Source of the DNA: Bacteroidales bacterium
GTDB lineage: Bacteria; Bacteroidota; Bacteroidia; Bacteroidales; F082
Assembly (NCBI GenBank): GCA_016284305.1
Contig: JAEEON010000075.1
Span: 82,349 to 146,348 of the forward strand
DNA length: 64,000 bases
Direction: 5' to 3'
Every line of letters begins with the position of its first letter. Positions within the stretch are counted from its first letter, which is position 1. The notes under the pieces were generated by a model. That model searched no databases, was not told the DNA's origin, and saw only the letters and a program-made list of their open reading frames with translations. Both the position numbers and the translations under genes were made by a program. This document shows positions 17,866 to 28,221 of this stretch, piece after piece.

Positions 17866-20070
17866 TCAATTTCCAACATCCGACATAAACTTGATTCGCA
17901 TCAAGCGGACCTCTTCCTCGCTATATTCATCTTCACCGAGTTCACGGAGTGCCTGTTGCACATCGTCCGACTCCGCTTCCTGGAAGTAGTCGAGGATATC
18001 CTCCTGATGGTAGATGTCGATATTGTCTTCAATATAATAGTTCAAGTCGAGGCGGGTGCCTGAAGATACGATGCTCTCGATTTCAGAGAGCAGTTCATCG
18101 AACGAGAGTCCTTTGCCATAAGCGATATCTTCCAGAGGGATACGTTTGTCGATATTCTGGATGATACTGATCTTGAGGGCTGATTTGTTGACCACCGATT
18201 TGACGACCATGTCGTTTGGTCGGGTGATTTCGTTTTCTTCGACGTATTCCTTGATGAGCTTAATGAAAGGCTCGCCGAACTTCTCCGCCTTGCCAGCACC
18301 CACACCGGCGATCTGAGTCATTTCCTCCTTGGTGATGGGGTATTGGATAGCCATATCTTCAAGCGAAGGATCCTGGAAGATGACGAAAGGCGGCAGGTTG
18401 TTTTGTTTGGCGATGGTCTTGCGCAGGTCTTTGAGCATGGTAAAGAGGGTACGGTCGGTACCACTATCCTTGCCCATGCCCATGGCGAGGGCTTCGGATT
18501 CTTCATCGTCACCGCCTTCGTAGTCATGGTCTTTGACGAGCATGATGGAGTAAGGCTTTTTGATGAAGTCCTTGCCTTCCTTGGTAATCTTCAGCACGCC
18601 ATAGTTCTCGATGTCCTTGCTCAAGAACTTATGCACGAGGGCTTGGCGGATGATGGCGGTCCAGTACTTCTCGTCGTGGTCGCCGCCAGCGCCAAAGAAC
18701 TCGCTGTTCTCTTGTTTGGCTGCTTTGATGTCGCCGGTCAGTTTGCCGACGAGCAGTTCAGCGATATGCTTGGTCTTGAACAGTTGTTTGGTTTCGTACA
18801 CTGACTCAAGGACCAGTTTCATGTCTTCCTTGCCGTCGAATTTCTCTTTCGGTGACCGGCAGTTATCGCATGATCCGCAGTTATCTTTGTTATATTCCTC
18901 GCCAAAATAGTGGAGCAGCAGTCGGTGGCGGCACACGGCCGACTCGGCATAGGTGACCGTCTCGTTAAGCAGCTCGCGGGCGATTTCTTGTTCAGCAACG
19001 TTTTTGCCCTTGTTGAACTTCTCCAGTTTATGGATATCCTCATAGTCATAGAAGGCGATGCAGTTGCCTTCGCCACCGTCACGACCGGCACGGCCAGTCT
19101 CCTGGTAATAACCTTCAAGGCTCTTTGGGATATCGTGATGGATGACGAAGCGCACGTCGGGTTTGTCGATGCCCATACCGAAGGCGATGGTGGCAACGAT
19201 AACGTCCACTTCTTCCATAAGGAACTTGTCTTGGTTCTCCTTACGTGTCTGACTGTCGAGGCCGGCATGATAGGGCAGTGCGCGAATGCCGTTGACCACG
19301 AGGGTCTCGGCAAGTTCTTCCACTTTTTTTCGGCTCAAGCAATACACGATGCCCGACTTGCCTTGGTTTTGCTTGATATACTTGATGATGTCCTTGATTA
19401 CATCTTTGGTTTTCGGCCGCACCTCATAATATAAGTTGGGGCGATCAAACGATGACTTGAAGACCTTGGCGTCCATGATATCCAGGTTCTTCATGATATC
19501 CTGCTGCACCTTGACTGTAGCGGTGGCCGTAAGGGCAATCACAGGCAATTCGGGTGAAATGGCGTTGATGATGGGGCGCAAACGGCGATATTCCGGGCGG
19601 AAATCATGTCCCCACTCAGAGATACAGTGAGCCTCGTCGATTGCCACGAACGAAATCTTCAACGTCCTTAAAAACTCCACGGTCTCATCTTTGGTCAATG
19701 ACTCTGGGGCCACATAGAGCATTTTCGTTTTGCCACTCTTCAGATCTTCCTTGACCTCGAGCAACTCTGCCTTCGACAAGGAGGAGTTCATCACATGAGC
19801 AATGCCCAGTTCTGCGCCAAAATTGCGGATCATGTCCACCTGGTTCTTCATCAATGCAATTAGGGGCGAGACCACAATGGCGGTACCTTCCTTCATCAAG
19901 GCAGGCAACTGGTAGCAAAGCGACTTACCACCTCCAGTAGGCATCAACACAAAAGTGTTGTTGCCCGCAAGTACGCTCTTGATGATGGCTTCTTGGTTCC
20001 CTTTGAACTGGTCGAAACCAAAAACATCCTTCAATAGCTTGTGGATCGATGTCTCTTCTTTCTTAGCCAT
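17866..20070 (-). CDS. recQ: ATP-dependent DNA helicase RecQ
   Basis: MPTGGGKSLCYQLPAL, DEAHCISEWGHDFRPEYRRL, GRAGRDG, Zn-binding CGSCDNC, C-terminal HRDC/HTH region. Confidence 0.97.
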   Translation of the reverse strand: MAKKEETSIHKLLKDVFGFDQFKGNQEAIIKSVLAGNNTFVLMPTGGGKSLCYQLPALMKEGTAIVVSPLIALMKNQVDMIRNFGAELGIAHVMNSSLSKAELLEVKEDLKSGKTKMLYVAPESLTKDETVEFLRTLKISFVAIDEAHCISEWGHDFRPEYRRLRPIINAISPELPVIALTATATVKVQQDIMKNLDIMDAKVFKSSFDRPNLYYEVRPKTKDVIKDIIKYIKQNQGKSGIVYCLSRKKVEELAETLVVNGIRALPYHAGLDSQTRKENQDKFLMEEVDVIVATIAFGMGIDKPDVRFVIHHDIPKSLEGYYQETGRAGRDGGEGNCIAFYDYEDIHKLEKFNKGKNVAEQEIARELLNETVTYAESAVCRHRLLLHYFGEEYNKDNCGSCDNCRSPKEKFDGKEDMKLVLESVYETKQLFKTKHIAELLVGKLTGDIKAAKQENSEFFGAGGDHDEKYWTAIIRQALVHKFLSKDIENYGVLKITKEGKDFIKKPYSIMLVKDHDYEGGDDEESEALAMGMGKDSGTDRTLFTMLKDLRKTIAKQNNLPPFVIFQDPSLEDMAIQYPITKEEMTQIAGVGAGKAEKFGEPFIKLIKEYVEENEITRPNDMVVKSVVNKSALKISIIQNIDKRIPLEDIAYGKGLSFDELLSEIESIVSSGTRLDLNYYIEDNIDIYHQEDILDYFQEAESDDVQQALRELGEDEYSEEEVRLMRIKFMSDVGN

Positions 20071-20103
20071 AGATTCAATTTTGGTTAATCCAAATTTTTA
20101 AAT

Positions 20104-20111
20104 TACTTTTG
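20104..20111 (+). promoter_or_regulatory. -7 element TACTTTTG (kdsD direction)
   Basis: TAnnTTTG in the recQ/kdsD divergent intergenic region. Confidence 0.4.
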
Positions 20112-20142
20112 CAATCTCGAATAAACTATTTCGTTGTACATA

Positions 20143-20150
20143 CAAAGTTA
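20143..20150 (-). promoter_or_regulatory. -7 element TAACTTTG (recQ direction)
   Basis: TAnnTTTG on the minus strand, 73 nt upstream of recQ ATG. Confidence 0.4.
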
Positions 20151-20191
20151 TAATTTTTAGTTTGGATTAGGCAAGAAAAAACAAAGAAAAA

Positions 20192-21175
20192 ATGCTTTCT
20201 TTCGAAGAAATAAATAATATTGCAATTCAAGTTATTGAAAATGAGGCTGATGCAATAAAAAACATCATTCCATCCCTCAATGACGACTTTGCTCGTGCGG
20301 TTGATTTGATGCTCAAAACCGAGGGAAACATCATTTTTTCCGGCATTGGGAAAAGTGCCATCATCGCGCAAAAAATCGTGGCGACACTGAATTCCACGGG
20401 CACCTCTTCGGTTTTCATGCACGCGGCCGATGCCATTCATGGCGATTTGGGCATCGTACGCAAGAAAGATCTCGTGGTATTGCTCTCGAAAAGCGGTGAG
20501 ACCCCAGAGATCAAGGTGCTGGTTCCGCTCATCAAACTGAGAGGCAACCCCATCATCGCCATCGTAGGCAACCGCGGAAGCTATCTTGCCCAACAAGCCG
20601 ACTTCGTCCTTGACGTGACGGTGAGCAACGAAGGCTATCCTGACAACCTGGCCCCCACTTGCAGCACCACCGCCCAGCTGGTGATGGGCGACGCCTTGGC
20701 CTTGTGCCTGATGAAATGCCGAGGCTTCTCCACCGACGACTTCGCCAAGTTCCATCCTGGTGGCGCCTTGGGCAAACAGCTCTATCTCCGCGTGAGAGAC
20801 CTCTATACCCAAAACGAAAAACCCGAAGTCGCTCCCGACGACAGCCTCGCACAAGTCATCATCGAGATGACCCAAAAACGATTGGGAGCCGCTGTGGTCA
20901 CCCTTAAAGACGAAGCACGTCAGTTCTCTTCCATCGTGGGTATCATCACCGACGGCGATTTGCGCAGGATGCTGCTCAAGCACGCCGACATCGAGCGCGT
21001 CAAGGCCAAAGAGATCATGACCCCCAACCCCAAGACCATCGACGAGAATGCCCTGGTGGCCAATGCCCTGCACAAGATGCGCCAAAACAGCATCACCCAA
21101 CTGCCCGTGCTCCATGACGGCAACTACGTCGGAGTGATTCATCTTCACGACATTTTGAAGGAGGGCGTGCTATGA
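20192..21175 (+). CDS. kdsD: KpsF/GutQ family arabinose-5-phosphate isomerase (SIS + CBS)
   Basis: SIS motif [41 protein letters not shown] plus two CBS domains. Confidence 0.95.
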   Translation: MLSFEEINNIAIQVIENEADAIKNIIPSLNDDFARAVDLMLKTEGNIIFSGIGKSAIIAQKIVATLNSTGTSSVFMHAADAIHGDLGIVRKKDLVVLLSKSGETPEIKVLVPLIKLRGNPIIAIVGNRGSYLAQQADFVLDVTVSNEGYPDNLAPTCSTTAQLVMGDALALCLMKCRGFSTDDFAKFHPGGALGKQLYLRVRDLYTQNEKPEVAPDDSLAQVIIEMTQKRLGAAVVTLKDEARQFSSIVGIITDGDLRRMLLKHADIERVKAKEIMTPNPKTIDENALVANALHKMRQNSITQLPVLHDGNYVGVIHLHDILKEGVL

Positions 21176-21909
21176 AACTTTGGACACAACACCTAATCAA
21201 AAAATACAAGCAACGCACTGTCGTCAACGATGTCAGCGTCGAACTGGAACAGGGCGAAATCGTAGGACTCCTTGGACCTAACGGAGCAGGAAAGACCACC
21301 ACCTTTTATATGATTGTCGGACTCATCAAGCCGCTCTCTGGCAAGGTCTTCCTCGACGACCGCGAGTTGACTGGCGAGCCCATGTACAAACGAGCACAGA
21401 TGGGCATCGGATACCTTGCCCAAGAAGCCTCCGTTTTCCGCCAGATGACGGTCGAAGACAACATCTTCTCTGTGATGCAGTTCAAGAAAGGCCTCACCCG
21501 TGCTGAACGTCAAGAAAAACTGGAATCGCTGCTCGACGAATTCGGACTTCAGCATGTGCGCAAGAACAAAGGCATCCAGCTGTCGGGAGGCGAACGACGG
21601 AGAACCGAAATCGCACGTGCCCTGGCCGTCGATCCCAATTTCATCCTTCTCGACGAACCCTTTGCAGGCGTTGACCCCATCGCTGTAGAAGACATCCAAC
21701 GCATCATCTTCAAACTGAAAAAGAAGAACATCGGTGTCCTCATCACCGACCACAACGTCCACGAAACGCTCTCCATCACCGACCACGACTACCTCCTCGT
21801 CGATGGCAAAGTACTGACCTCAGGCCCACCGGAACAGCTGGCACAAGACCAACACGTCAGAGAGGTCTATCTCGGACAAAACTTCATCTTCCAGAAGAAA
21901 GAGTTTTAA
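21172..21909 (+). CDS. lptB: LPS export ABC transporter ATP-binding protein
   Basis: [55 protein letters not shown] overlap with kdsD. Confidence 0.96.
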   Translation: MKLWTQHLIKKYKQRTVVNDVSVELEQGEIVGLLGPNGAGKTTTFYMIVGLIKPLSGKVFLDDRELTGEPMYKRAQMGIGYLAQEASVFRQMTVEDNIFSVMQFKKGLTRAERQEKLESLLDEFGLQHVRKNKGIQLSGGERRRTEIARALAVDPNFILLDEPFAGVDPIAVEDIQRIIFKLKKKNIGVLITDHNVHETLSITDHDYLLVDGKVLTSGPPEQLAQDQHVREVYLGQNFIFQKKEF

Positions 21910-22613
21910 CGGTGAAACAACACCGAGAGCAGGATGTAGAGCAAGATGATAAATGGCAGAGCCACAAAACGGAAGATGGCAAAGCCTGCCACCGCCACGA
22001 TCAAAAAGATCCACTGCAACTCATAGCCTTTCCAGGCAAACGACTTCATCTTGAACGAGAAGAAACGGATGTTGCTCACCATCATGAAGGCAAAGACCAG
22101 AGTGATGCCGACGCAAGCCCAGAACCTCAAGGCACCATCAGCAAGGTGTTCGACTTGGGCGAGAGCCATGGGCAGTGAGGCAACGAAGAGTGCCATCGCC
22201 GGTGCAGGCAATCCACGGAAGGAAGTGACTTGCGTGTCGTCGTTGTTGAATTTAGCCAGACGAACTGCAGCAAACACCGGAAGCAAGAAAGCCAGATAGG
22301 CCCACGAAACAGGCACCACCCAAACCATGCTAAACACAGGATAGATGGCATGGCTCATCAAATAAAACATGATGAAACCCGGGGCCACACCGAACGAGAC
22401 CACATCGGAAAGTGAGTCGAGGTCAGCCCCGATAGAGGATTGCGTGTGAAGAAGCCGTGCGGCAAAACCATCAAGAAAGTCGAAGATGCCCGCCACGAAG
22501 ATCATAATGGCCGCCTTGATGGGCATGCCCAAAGTGAGAAACAAGATGGAAAGACAACCAGAGACGAGGTTGCCGCAGGTGATGGCATTCGGGATATGTT
22601 GCTTAAATTTCAT
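21906..22613 (-). CDS. pssA: CDP-diacylglycerol--serine O-phosphatidyltransferase
   Basis: CDP-alcohol phosphatidyltransferase motif [26 protein letters not shown]. Confidence 0.93.
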   Translation of the reverse strand: MKFKQHIPNAITCGNLVSGCLSILFLTLGMPIKAAIMIFVAGIFDFLDGFAARLLHTQSSIGADLDSLSDVVSFGVAPGFIMFYLMSHAIYPVFSMVWVVPVSWAYLAFLLPVFAAVRLAKFNNDDTQVTSFRGLPAPAMALFVASLPMALAQVEHLADGALRFWACVGITLVFAFMMVSNIRFFSFKMKSFAWKGYELQWIFLIVAVAGFAIFRFVALPFIILLYILLSVLFHR

Positions 22614-22614
22614 G

Positions 22615-24195
22615 TTACTTTATGGTTTTTAAGGTGATTGTTCTTTCATTGGTAACGACTTCCATCAGATAAAGCCCCTTGCTGAGGTTGGCTGACATGT
22701 CGCCGACGAAAAGTTCAGCCATACCAGCGTCGCACCGTCCAAACGACTTTTCAGCCACAGGACGTCCCAATACGGACACCAGGCGGACGAGCACCTCGCC
22801 AGGTCTCTCCAACTGGAGGATGAGTTTGCTCTGCATGTTCATCGGGTTACCCAATAGCACTGCGGCATCTTGGACATGGGTCTCACCTACGGCTGCCGGT
22901 GAGAATTCATAGGGGCCTAGATCAATCCGGCCATTGGCCAAACGTGGCCATCCACCCAAGTCGAACGCTTCGAGGAGATCTGCTGGGGTTTGCTCATAAC
23001 CGGCATCACGGCAAGGACTGTTCTCCGTTAAATGGAAGTCGCCGTTCTCAGGATCAACGAAACCAGGATCGCTGTCGATGACATTTTCATAAACCTTGAT
23101 GTTCTGAGCTCCCGTAAACTGATTCAATCCTTCCTCGAACAAGCAGTTATAGAATTCCGGACAAAACTCATTGTACGTCCAAATCCATTGCTGGATGGTA
23201 TCGCCTGCAACGCCCAAGCCATTGGGATAGTTTCCACTGACAATACAGTTATACATCTTAGGCTGGCTTTCCATATAATAGAAAACGCCATTGCAGTTCA
23301 CTCCATCGGAGCAGTTACGGGTCACGGTGACATTATACACGTCGGGTGAGGCATCCGCGAAGGCCATGCCTCCGGCAAAATGAAACGCATGGTTGTCATG
23401 AAGCAGCAGGTTTGAAAGTCGGCATTTCTTGTCGTTGCATCGCATAAGGTAGAACCCAGCTCCATTGAGGCCTTCGTTGTAGGCAAACACCGCTCTGTCG
23501 ATCGAAACCGTGCAACTGTCGAGGCTCATGGCTCCTCCGATAGTGATTTCCCCATAGTTGTGGAGGAATTCCATATCTGTCATGACGACATCGCATTTCA
23601 GGAATCGCGCCCCCCCACCATACATAAAATAGAGGTCGTCACCTGTATATACCTTATTATTAATAATAGCACAATGGGAGAAATGCAATTTGGAATCCAC
23701 CGCATTGATGGCACCGCCATGTTCACGGGCAAAGTTGCAATTGAACGTGGTGTTGGTAATCTCGACGTCGTCCGACATGTAGATGTTCATGGCACCGCCA
23801 TGTTGGTCAAGGGTATCGGCAGCCTTACCGTATTGGAGCAGGCAATAGTCCATTCTGAACTTTCCAGCGTTCATCAACTGAAAGCCATTCCAGCCTCCCT
23901 TATAGGAATTGTAAATCCAGAATCCCGTAGTATCATTTACGGTAAAGACGATGCTGTCGTTGGGTTCTCCCAAGGCGATCAGCGAAGCCCCATCCTCGAC
24001 AGAGATGCCGTAGAAGCCATCAAACAACACGAAAGTACCTGGAGTGATCATTAAAGAGTCGGCAATCTTCACATCACCGATTACCCTAATAGTATCGGCA
24101 TCCCATACACCCGACTGGAAGCCTTCAACTTCGATTGTCTGGGCATGGGCCAATAATGCAAAAAACGCAAAAAGAAGTAAAAACAAGTGTTTCAT
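22615..24195 (-). CDS. secreted parallel beta-helix-like protein with T9SS type A sorting domain
   Basis: Signal peptide; repeated short beta segments (NNTTFNCNFAREHGGAINAV...); C-terminal LVRLVSVLGRPVAEKSF...LSKGLYLMEVVTNERTITLKTIK. Confidence 0.85.
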   Translation of the reverse strand: MKHLFLLLFAFFALLAHAQTIEVEGFQSGVWDADTIRVIGDVKIADSLMITPGTFVLFDGFYGISVEDGASLIALGEPNDSIVFTVNDTTGFWIYNSYKGGWNGFQLMNAGKFRMDYCLLQYGKAADTLDQHGGAMNIYMSDDVEITNTTFNCNFAREHGGAINAVDSKLHFSHCAIINNKVYTGDDLYFMYGGGARFLKCDVVMTDMEFLHNYGEITIGGAMSLDSCTVSIDRAVFAYNEGLNGAGFYLMRCNDKKCRLSNLLLHDNHAFHFAGGMAFADASPDVYNVTVTRNCSDGVNCNGVFYYMESQPKMYNCIVSGNYPNGLGVAGDTIQQWIWTYNEFCPEFYNCLFEEGLNQFTGAQNIKVYENVIDSDPGFVDPENGDFHLTENSPCRDAGYEQTPADLLEAFDLGGWPRLANGRIDLGPYEFSPAAVGETHVQDAAVLLGNPMNMQSKLILQLERPGEVLVRLVSVLGRPVAEKSFGRCDAGMAELFVGDMSANLSKGLYLMEVVTNERTITLKTIK

Positions 24196-24241
24196 AAGCC
24201 ATTTTCATTAATATGATTGCAAATTTAGAAAAAGTAGTTTG

Positions 24242-24249
24242 TATTTTTG
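24242..24249 (+). promoter_or_regulatory. -7 element TATTTTTG (queA)
   Basis: TAnnTTTG 15 nt upstream of queA ATG. Confidence 0.5.
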
Positions 24250-24263
24250 CAAAAAAAATCATC

Positions 24264-25472
24264 ATGACCGACATTCGCGATTTATCCATTGATGCGTACG
24301 ACTACCCCTTACCTGAGGACCGAATCGCCAAATACCCATTGGCGGAGCGAGATGCGTCGAAGTTATTGGTGTTGAGAGGCGACCAGATCGAAGAGACGCT
24401 ATTTAAGCACATCGGCGACTTTTTGCCGAAGGAGGCATTGTTGGTCTTCAACGAGACCAAGGTGATTCGTGCGCGCTTGCGTTTCCAAAAAGACACGGGT
24501 GCACCCATCGAAATCTTTTGTTTGGAGCCCGATGCTGACTATCAGGTGGCTTTCAGCTCCACCTCACCAGTCCGATGGAAGTGTCTGGTAGGCAACTCGA
24601 AACGTTGGCGCGAAGGAGTTCTTCACATGAATTTGGTTGTGGAAGGCCATGATGTAGTTCTCTCAGCGCTTCGTGTGGAGAAGAACGACCAGTATTCAGA
24701 GATTGAGTTCTCCTGGGAGCCGTCGCAGCTGTCGTTCGCATCGGTTCTAGAGGCCGCTGGCGAGATTCCTTTGCCGCCGTATCTACATCGCGACGCCGAG
24801 CCTGAGGATCGCGACCGGTACCAGACGGTTTTTGCCCGTTATGATGGATCGGTGGCAGCACCCACGGCGGGATTGCATTTCACAAAGCCATTGTTGGAGC
24901 AACTGAAGTCCCAGGGGTTCGACCTCGACGAGGTCACGCTTCATGTCGGAGCTGGCACTTTCCGTCCGGTAGCCACGGCCACCATCGGTGAACATGCCAT
25001 GCATTCCGAGACCATCGTGGTGAGGCGAAGCCTGATCCAACATCTCATCGACGCTTCGGGAAGAGCCATCATCCCCGTGGGAACCACGAGCACGCGCACC
25101 CTTGAGAGTCTCTATTGGATTGGCATGATGCTTCAAGAGCAAGGCATGGAGCTTCGCGACCTCCATGTAAGGCAATGGTATCCATACGAGGATCATCAGC
25201 CTCTGACGCGTGAAGATGCTTTACGGAACATCCTTGCCTATCTTGACCGTCATCAACTGACCCGACTTGAGGCTTCCACGGCCTTGATGATCGCCCCAAG
25301 TTACTCGATGAAAGTCATCACAGGCTTGATCACCAACTTCCATCAACCCAAAAGTACACTTCTTTTATTAGTGTCGGCACTCATCGGCGACCGCTGGAAA
25401 AGTGGCTACCAGTATGCTCTCAGCCATGGTTTCCGTTTTTTGAGCTACGGCGATAGTTGCCTTTTATTGTGA
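24264..25472 (+). CDS. queA: S-adenosylmethionine:tRNA ribosyltransferase-isomerase
   Basis: DYPLPEDRIAKYPLAERDASKLLVL..., HVGAGTFRPV, TNFHQPKSTLLLLVSALIG. Confidence 0.95.
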   Translation: MTDIRDLSIDAYDYPLPEDRIAKYPLAERDASKLLVLRGDQIEETLFKHIGDFLPKEALLVFNETKVIRARLRFQKDTGAPIEIFCLEPDADYQVAFSSTSPVRWKCLVGNSKRWREGVLHMNLVVEGHDVVLSALRVEKNDQYSEIEFSWEPSQLSFASVLEAAGEIPLPPYLHRDAEPEDRDRYQTVFARYDGSVAAPTAGLHFTKPLLEQLKSQGFDLDEVTLHVGAGTFRPVATATIGEHAMHSETIVVRRSLIQHLIDASGRAIIPVGTTSTRTLESLYWIGMMLQEQGMELRDLHVRQWYPYEDHQPLTREDALRNILAYLDRHQLTRLEASTALMIAPSYSMKVITGLITNFHQPKSTLLLLVSALIGDRWKSGYQYALSHGFRFLSYGDSCLLL

Positions 25473-25605
25473 TTAATTTCAATTTTTTTTGATTTTTTTT
25501 CTCAAAAATTAATTTTTGGTACGGTAATTGATAATTTTCACAGTGTAGTTGAAAAACAAAAAAACACAAACAAACACAAATTATTAACTTAAATACTTAA
25601 ACATC

Positions 25606-26166
25606 ATGAAAAAAGCATTAGTACTCGGAGTCATGGCCATGTTTGCCATCAACTTCATCGCCGTTCAGAACGTTAACGCTCAAGGACCAGACAAATCAGC
25701 TGCCAAACCAACCAAGACCAGCGTATCTGCACAACCCAACACCGCCAAGACTGATGGCAAGCAGGTAGATCCTAAAAGAGCTGACAGAACCAGTGTTAAC
25801 AGCCAGTCCGCTGACGACAAGACCCCCACTACCACCAAGAAAGCCAGTGGCAAGTTGACCACCACCATTAAGGAAGGCAATGCCGGTGTCCAATCCAGCC
25901 AAGCCGCCGGTTCCGTTGATGGAAAGCCAGTCAAGATTGAAAGCGACAAGACCACCACTGTCAAGCACAACACCACCCTTGGCACTCACAAAAGCAATGG
26001 CAAAGCCGACAAGGCCCCTGCTCGTACCAAAATCACCTCTGGCAAGACCACTCTGAAGACCAACCCTAACACCAACAGTCTCAAGCTGAGACCCAAAGAG
26101 ATGATTGAAGAAAAGACCGACGCAGCCAAAGCTGAAAAAGCAGCCGCTGAGAGCAACAGAAAGTAA
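25606..26166 (+). CDS. secreted low-complexity Lys/Thr/Ala-rich protein of unknown function
   Basis: Signal peptide with likely cleavage after NVNA; repetitive K/T composition; own leader and terminator. Confidence 0.75.
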   Translation: MKKALVLGVMAMFAINFIAVQNVNAQGPDKSAAKPTKTSVSAQPNTAKTDGKQVDPKRADRTSVNSQSADDKTPTTTKKASGKLTTTIKEGNAGVQSSQAAGSVDGKPVKIESDKTTTVKHNTTLGTHKSNGKADKAPARTKITSGKTTLKTNPNTNSLKLRPKEMIEEKTDAAKAEKAAAESNRK

Positions 26167-26182
26167 ACTTCAATGACAGAAT

Positions 26183-26217
26183 AAAAAATCGGGCGGGGAT
26201 TACCCGCCCGATTTTTT
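26183..26217. terminator. bidirectional intrinsic terminator
   Basis: AAAAAATCGGGCGGG-GATTA-CCCGCCCGATTTTTT, 15-bp perfect arms. Confidence 0.93.
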
Positions 26218-27187
26218 ATTTGTCTCTCCCCAACAGCTGTCGAGCATACTCTCGCAAGAGTTCCTTTCGCCCATCGGGAATCGGGACCGAATCCAACAAC
26301 AGATCAGCCTGACGGAAATATTCTCCTATCGCCTGTTCCGCAGCCTCCTTTACATGAAGCCTGTCATAGATAGCCATGACCGCCGCTATCTTCTTCGTAC
26401 GATCCATGTTCCCGGAAGAGGAAAACAAGGTATCCAAAGCATAACGATCCTCTTCACCAGCCAACTCTCGAGCTTTAAGAATCATATACGTCTTCTTGTT
26501 CTCAACAATGTCGCCCCCCGTCTTCTTGCCAAAGACCGACTCATCAGCATAACAATCCAACACATCATCTTGCAACTGGAAAGCCAAACCCATGGCGATG
26601 CCATAATCATACAACTTTTGTTGATCGGCATCGTTGGCTCCTGCAACGACAGCACCCATTTGGATACTGGTGGCGAGAAGCACAGCCGTCTTCAAACGGA
26701 TCATCTCCAAATACTCCGGAATGGTGACATCCATCCTAGTCTCAAAATTCATGTCATACTGCTGTCCCTCGCAAACCTCGCGATGTACCTTACTCAACAA
26801 ACGAGCCGTGTCGATTGACCGGGGGGTACGCATCACCAAATCGTAGGCCAAGGCCTGCATGGCATCGCCTGAGAGGATGGCCATGTTCGTATTCCATTTC
26901 TTATACACGGTCTCCAAGCCACGACGGATAGGAGCCTGGTCCATGATGTCGTCATGAATGAGCGTAGAGTTGTGAAACGTCTCCAAAGCCAAAGCAGGAT
27001 AGAGGGCATCTTCCACCTTGCCGCCAAACATCTCACAAGTCAACAGGCAGAGCATGGGACGCAAGCGTTTGCCTTTCTGATACAGGGTATAAACAATAGG
27101 TGCATACAGCTCCGATGGCTGGTAGTCGAATTGCACCGCATCCATGAATGCAGTGAATTCCGTTTTCAGTTGATTGATCTTTTCCAT
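26216..27187 (-). CDS. polyprenyl synthetase family protein
   Basis: GKRLRPMLCLLTCEMFGG, LIHDDIMDQAPIRRG, QLQDDVLDCYAD. Confidence 0.95.
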   Translation of the reverse strand: MEKINQLKTEFTAFMDAVQFDYQPSELYAPIVYTLYQKGKRLRPMLCLLTCEMFGGKVEDALYPALALETFHNSTLIHDDIMDQAPIRRGLETVYKKWNTNMAILSGDAMQALAYDLVMRTPRSIDTARLLSKVHREVCEGQQYDMNFETRMDVTIPEYLEMIRLKTAVLLATSIQMGAVVAGANDADQQKLYDYGIAMGLAFQLQDDVLDCYADESVFGKKTGGDIVENKKTYMILKARELAGEEDRYALDTLFSSSGNMDRTKKIAAVMAIYDRLHVKEAAEQAIGEYFRQADLLLDSVPIPDGRKELLREYARQLLGRDK

Positions 27188-27255
27188 GAGGCAAAATTAC
27201 AAAACAATTTGGTGCGATATTTGCACGATATCATTTTTTGTCAAACTGAAACACC

Positions 27256-28221
27256 ATGAAAAAACACCTTTTATTCGTCCTTGCCGCATGTGCCCTTCTC
27301 GTCTCATGCCAAACCACCGAAAAGACAGCCATCGCATACCACCAAGCCAACCAAGCCGACCACGAGCGCATCCTTGCCCTTAAGGCCTCGGGGCAGCCCG
27401 ATATTTGGCCAGAAGTATTTGAACGCTATTGCAGCTTGAGAGGCCGCAACGAAGAGATGTCACGCATGCCTGAAAGGGTCAAGAAGAGTGTCAATTATAC
27501 CAAACTCAACCTGGAGGAAGAATTGAACTCCGCACGCAACAAGGCCGAGGCCTATCTGGAAGCCAAGATCGCTCAAGATCTGCAGAAAGAAGGGGCGGAC
27601 ATCGACAGAACCAACCAATATATCTGGCAACTGGGGCGTGTCAACCCGAAAAACTCGAGACTTGGAGAGTTCAAGTTAGCCATGCTGATGAAGCAAGCGG
27701 ACGACATCCTGATCGGATGCACACCTCGTCGCGGCACCCATCTCCCCATGGGGGTGGAACAAGCTCTCGTGAGTTTCGATGCCAATGAATTGGCAGCCAT
27801 ACCCGCTAAGGTCCATTACCACAAGCAACGCAGCGTGAAGTACGGGGTGATCGCCGACATCGTGATCAACCATTGCGACGCTGGCTCCGACCGCGATGAA
27901 GCCGTGTCGTTCAAGGAGAGCAACGGCAACCTGACGGCCACGGTGACCGACCATACCCTCAGCAAGACCGCCACCATCAAAGGCATGCTCAACCTCTATG
28001 AACCAAAGAAAGGAGACCTGCTGGTCTCCATTCCCTTAGAAGCTAACTCTAAATTCAGTTACAACTACTCCACAATCGAAGGGTCGAGAGAAGCCTGTTC
28101 CGAACAGACCTTGGAGCGTTTGAGTCAGCAACCACTGCCCTTTCCTACCGACGCCAGCATCATCACTGACGCAGCAAAGGAATTCAATAATCTTGTTGCC
28201 AAGACGTTGAGTGGCAAATGA
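27256..28221 (+). CDS. hypothetical lipoprotein
   Basis: Lipobox ALLVSCQT; no recognised domain. Confidence 0.75.
   Translation: MKKHLLFVLAACALLVSCQTTEKTAIAYHQANQADHERILALKASGQPDIWPEVFERYCSLRGRNEEMSRMPERVKKSVNYTKLNLEEELNSARNKAEAYLEAKIAQDLQKEGADIDRTNQYIWQLGRVNPKNSRLGEFKLAMLMKQADDILIGCTPRRGTHLPMGVEQALVSFDANELAAIPAKVHYHKQRSVKYGVIADIVINHCDAGSDRDEAVSFKESNGNLTATVTDHTLSKTATIKGMLNLYEPKKGDLLVSIPLEANSKFSYNYSTIEGSREACSEQTLERLSQQPLPFPTDASIITDAAKEFNNLVAKTLSGK

Noticed and set aside
20126-21148. 340-aa minus-strand ORF
   Set aside because: Antisense shadow of kdsD
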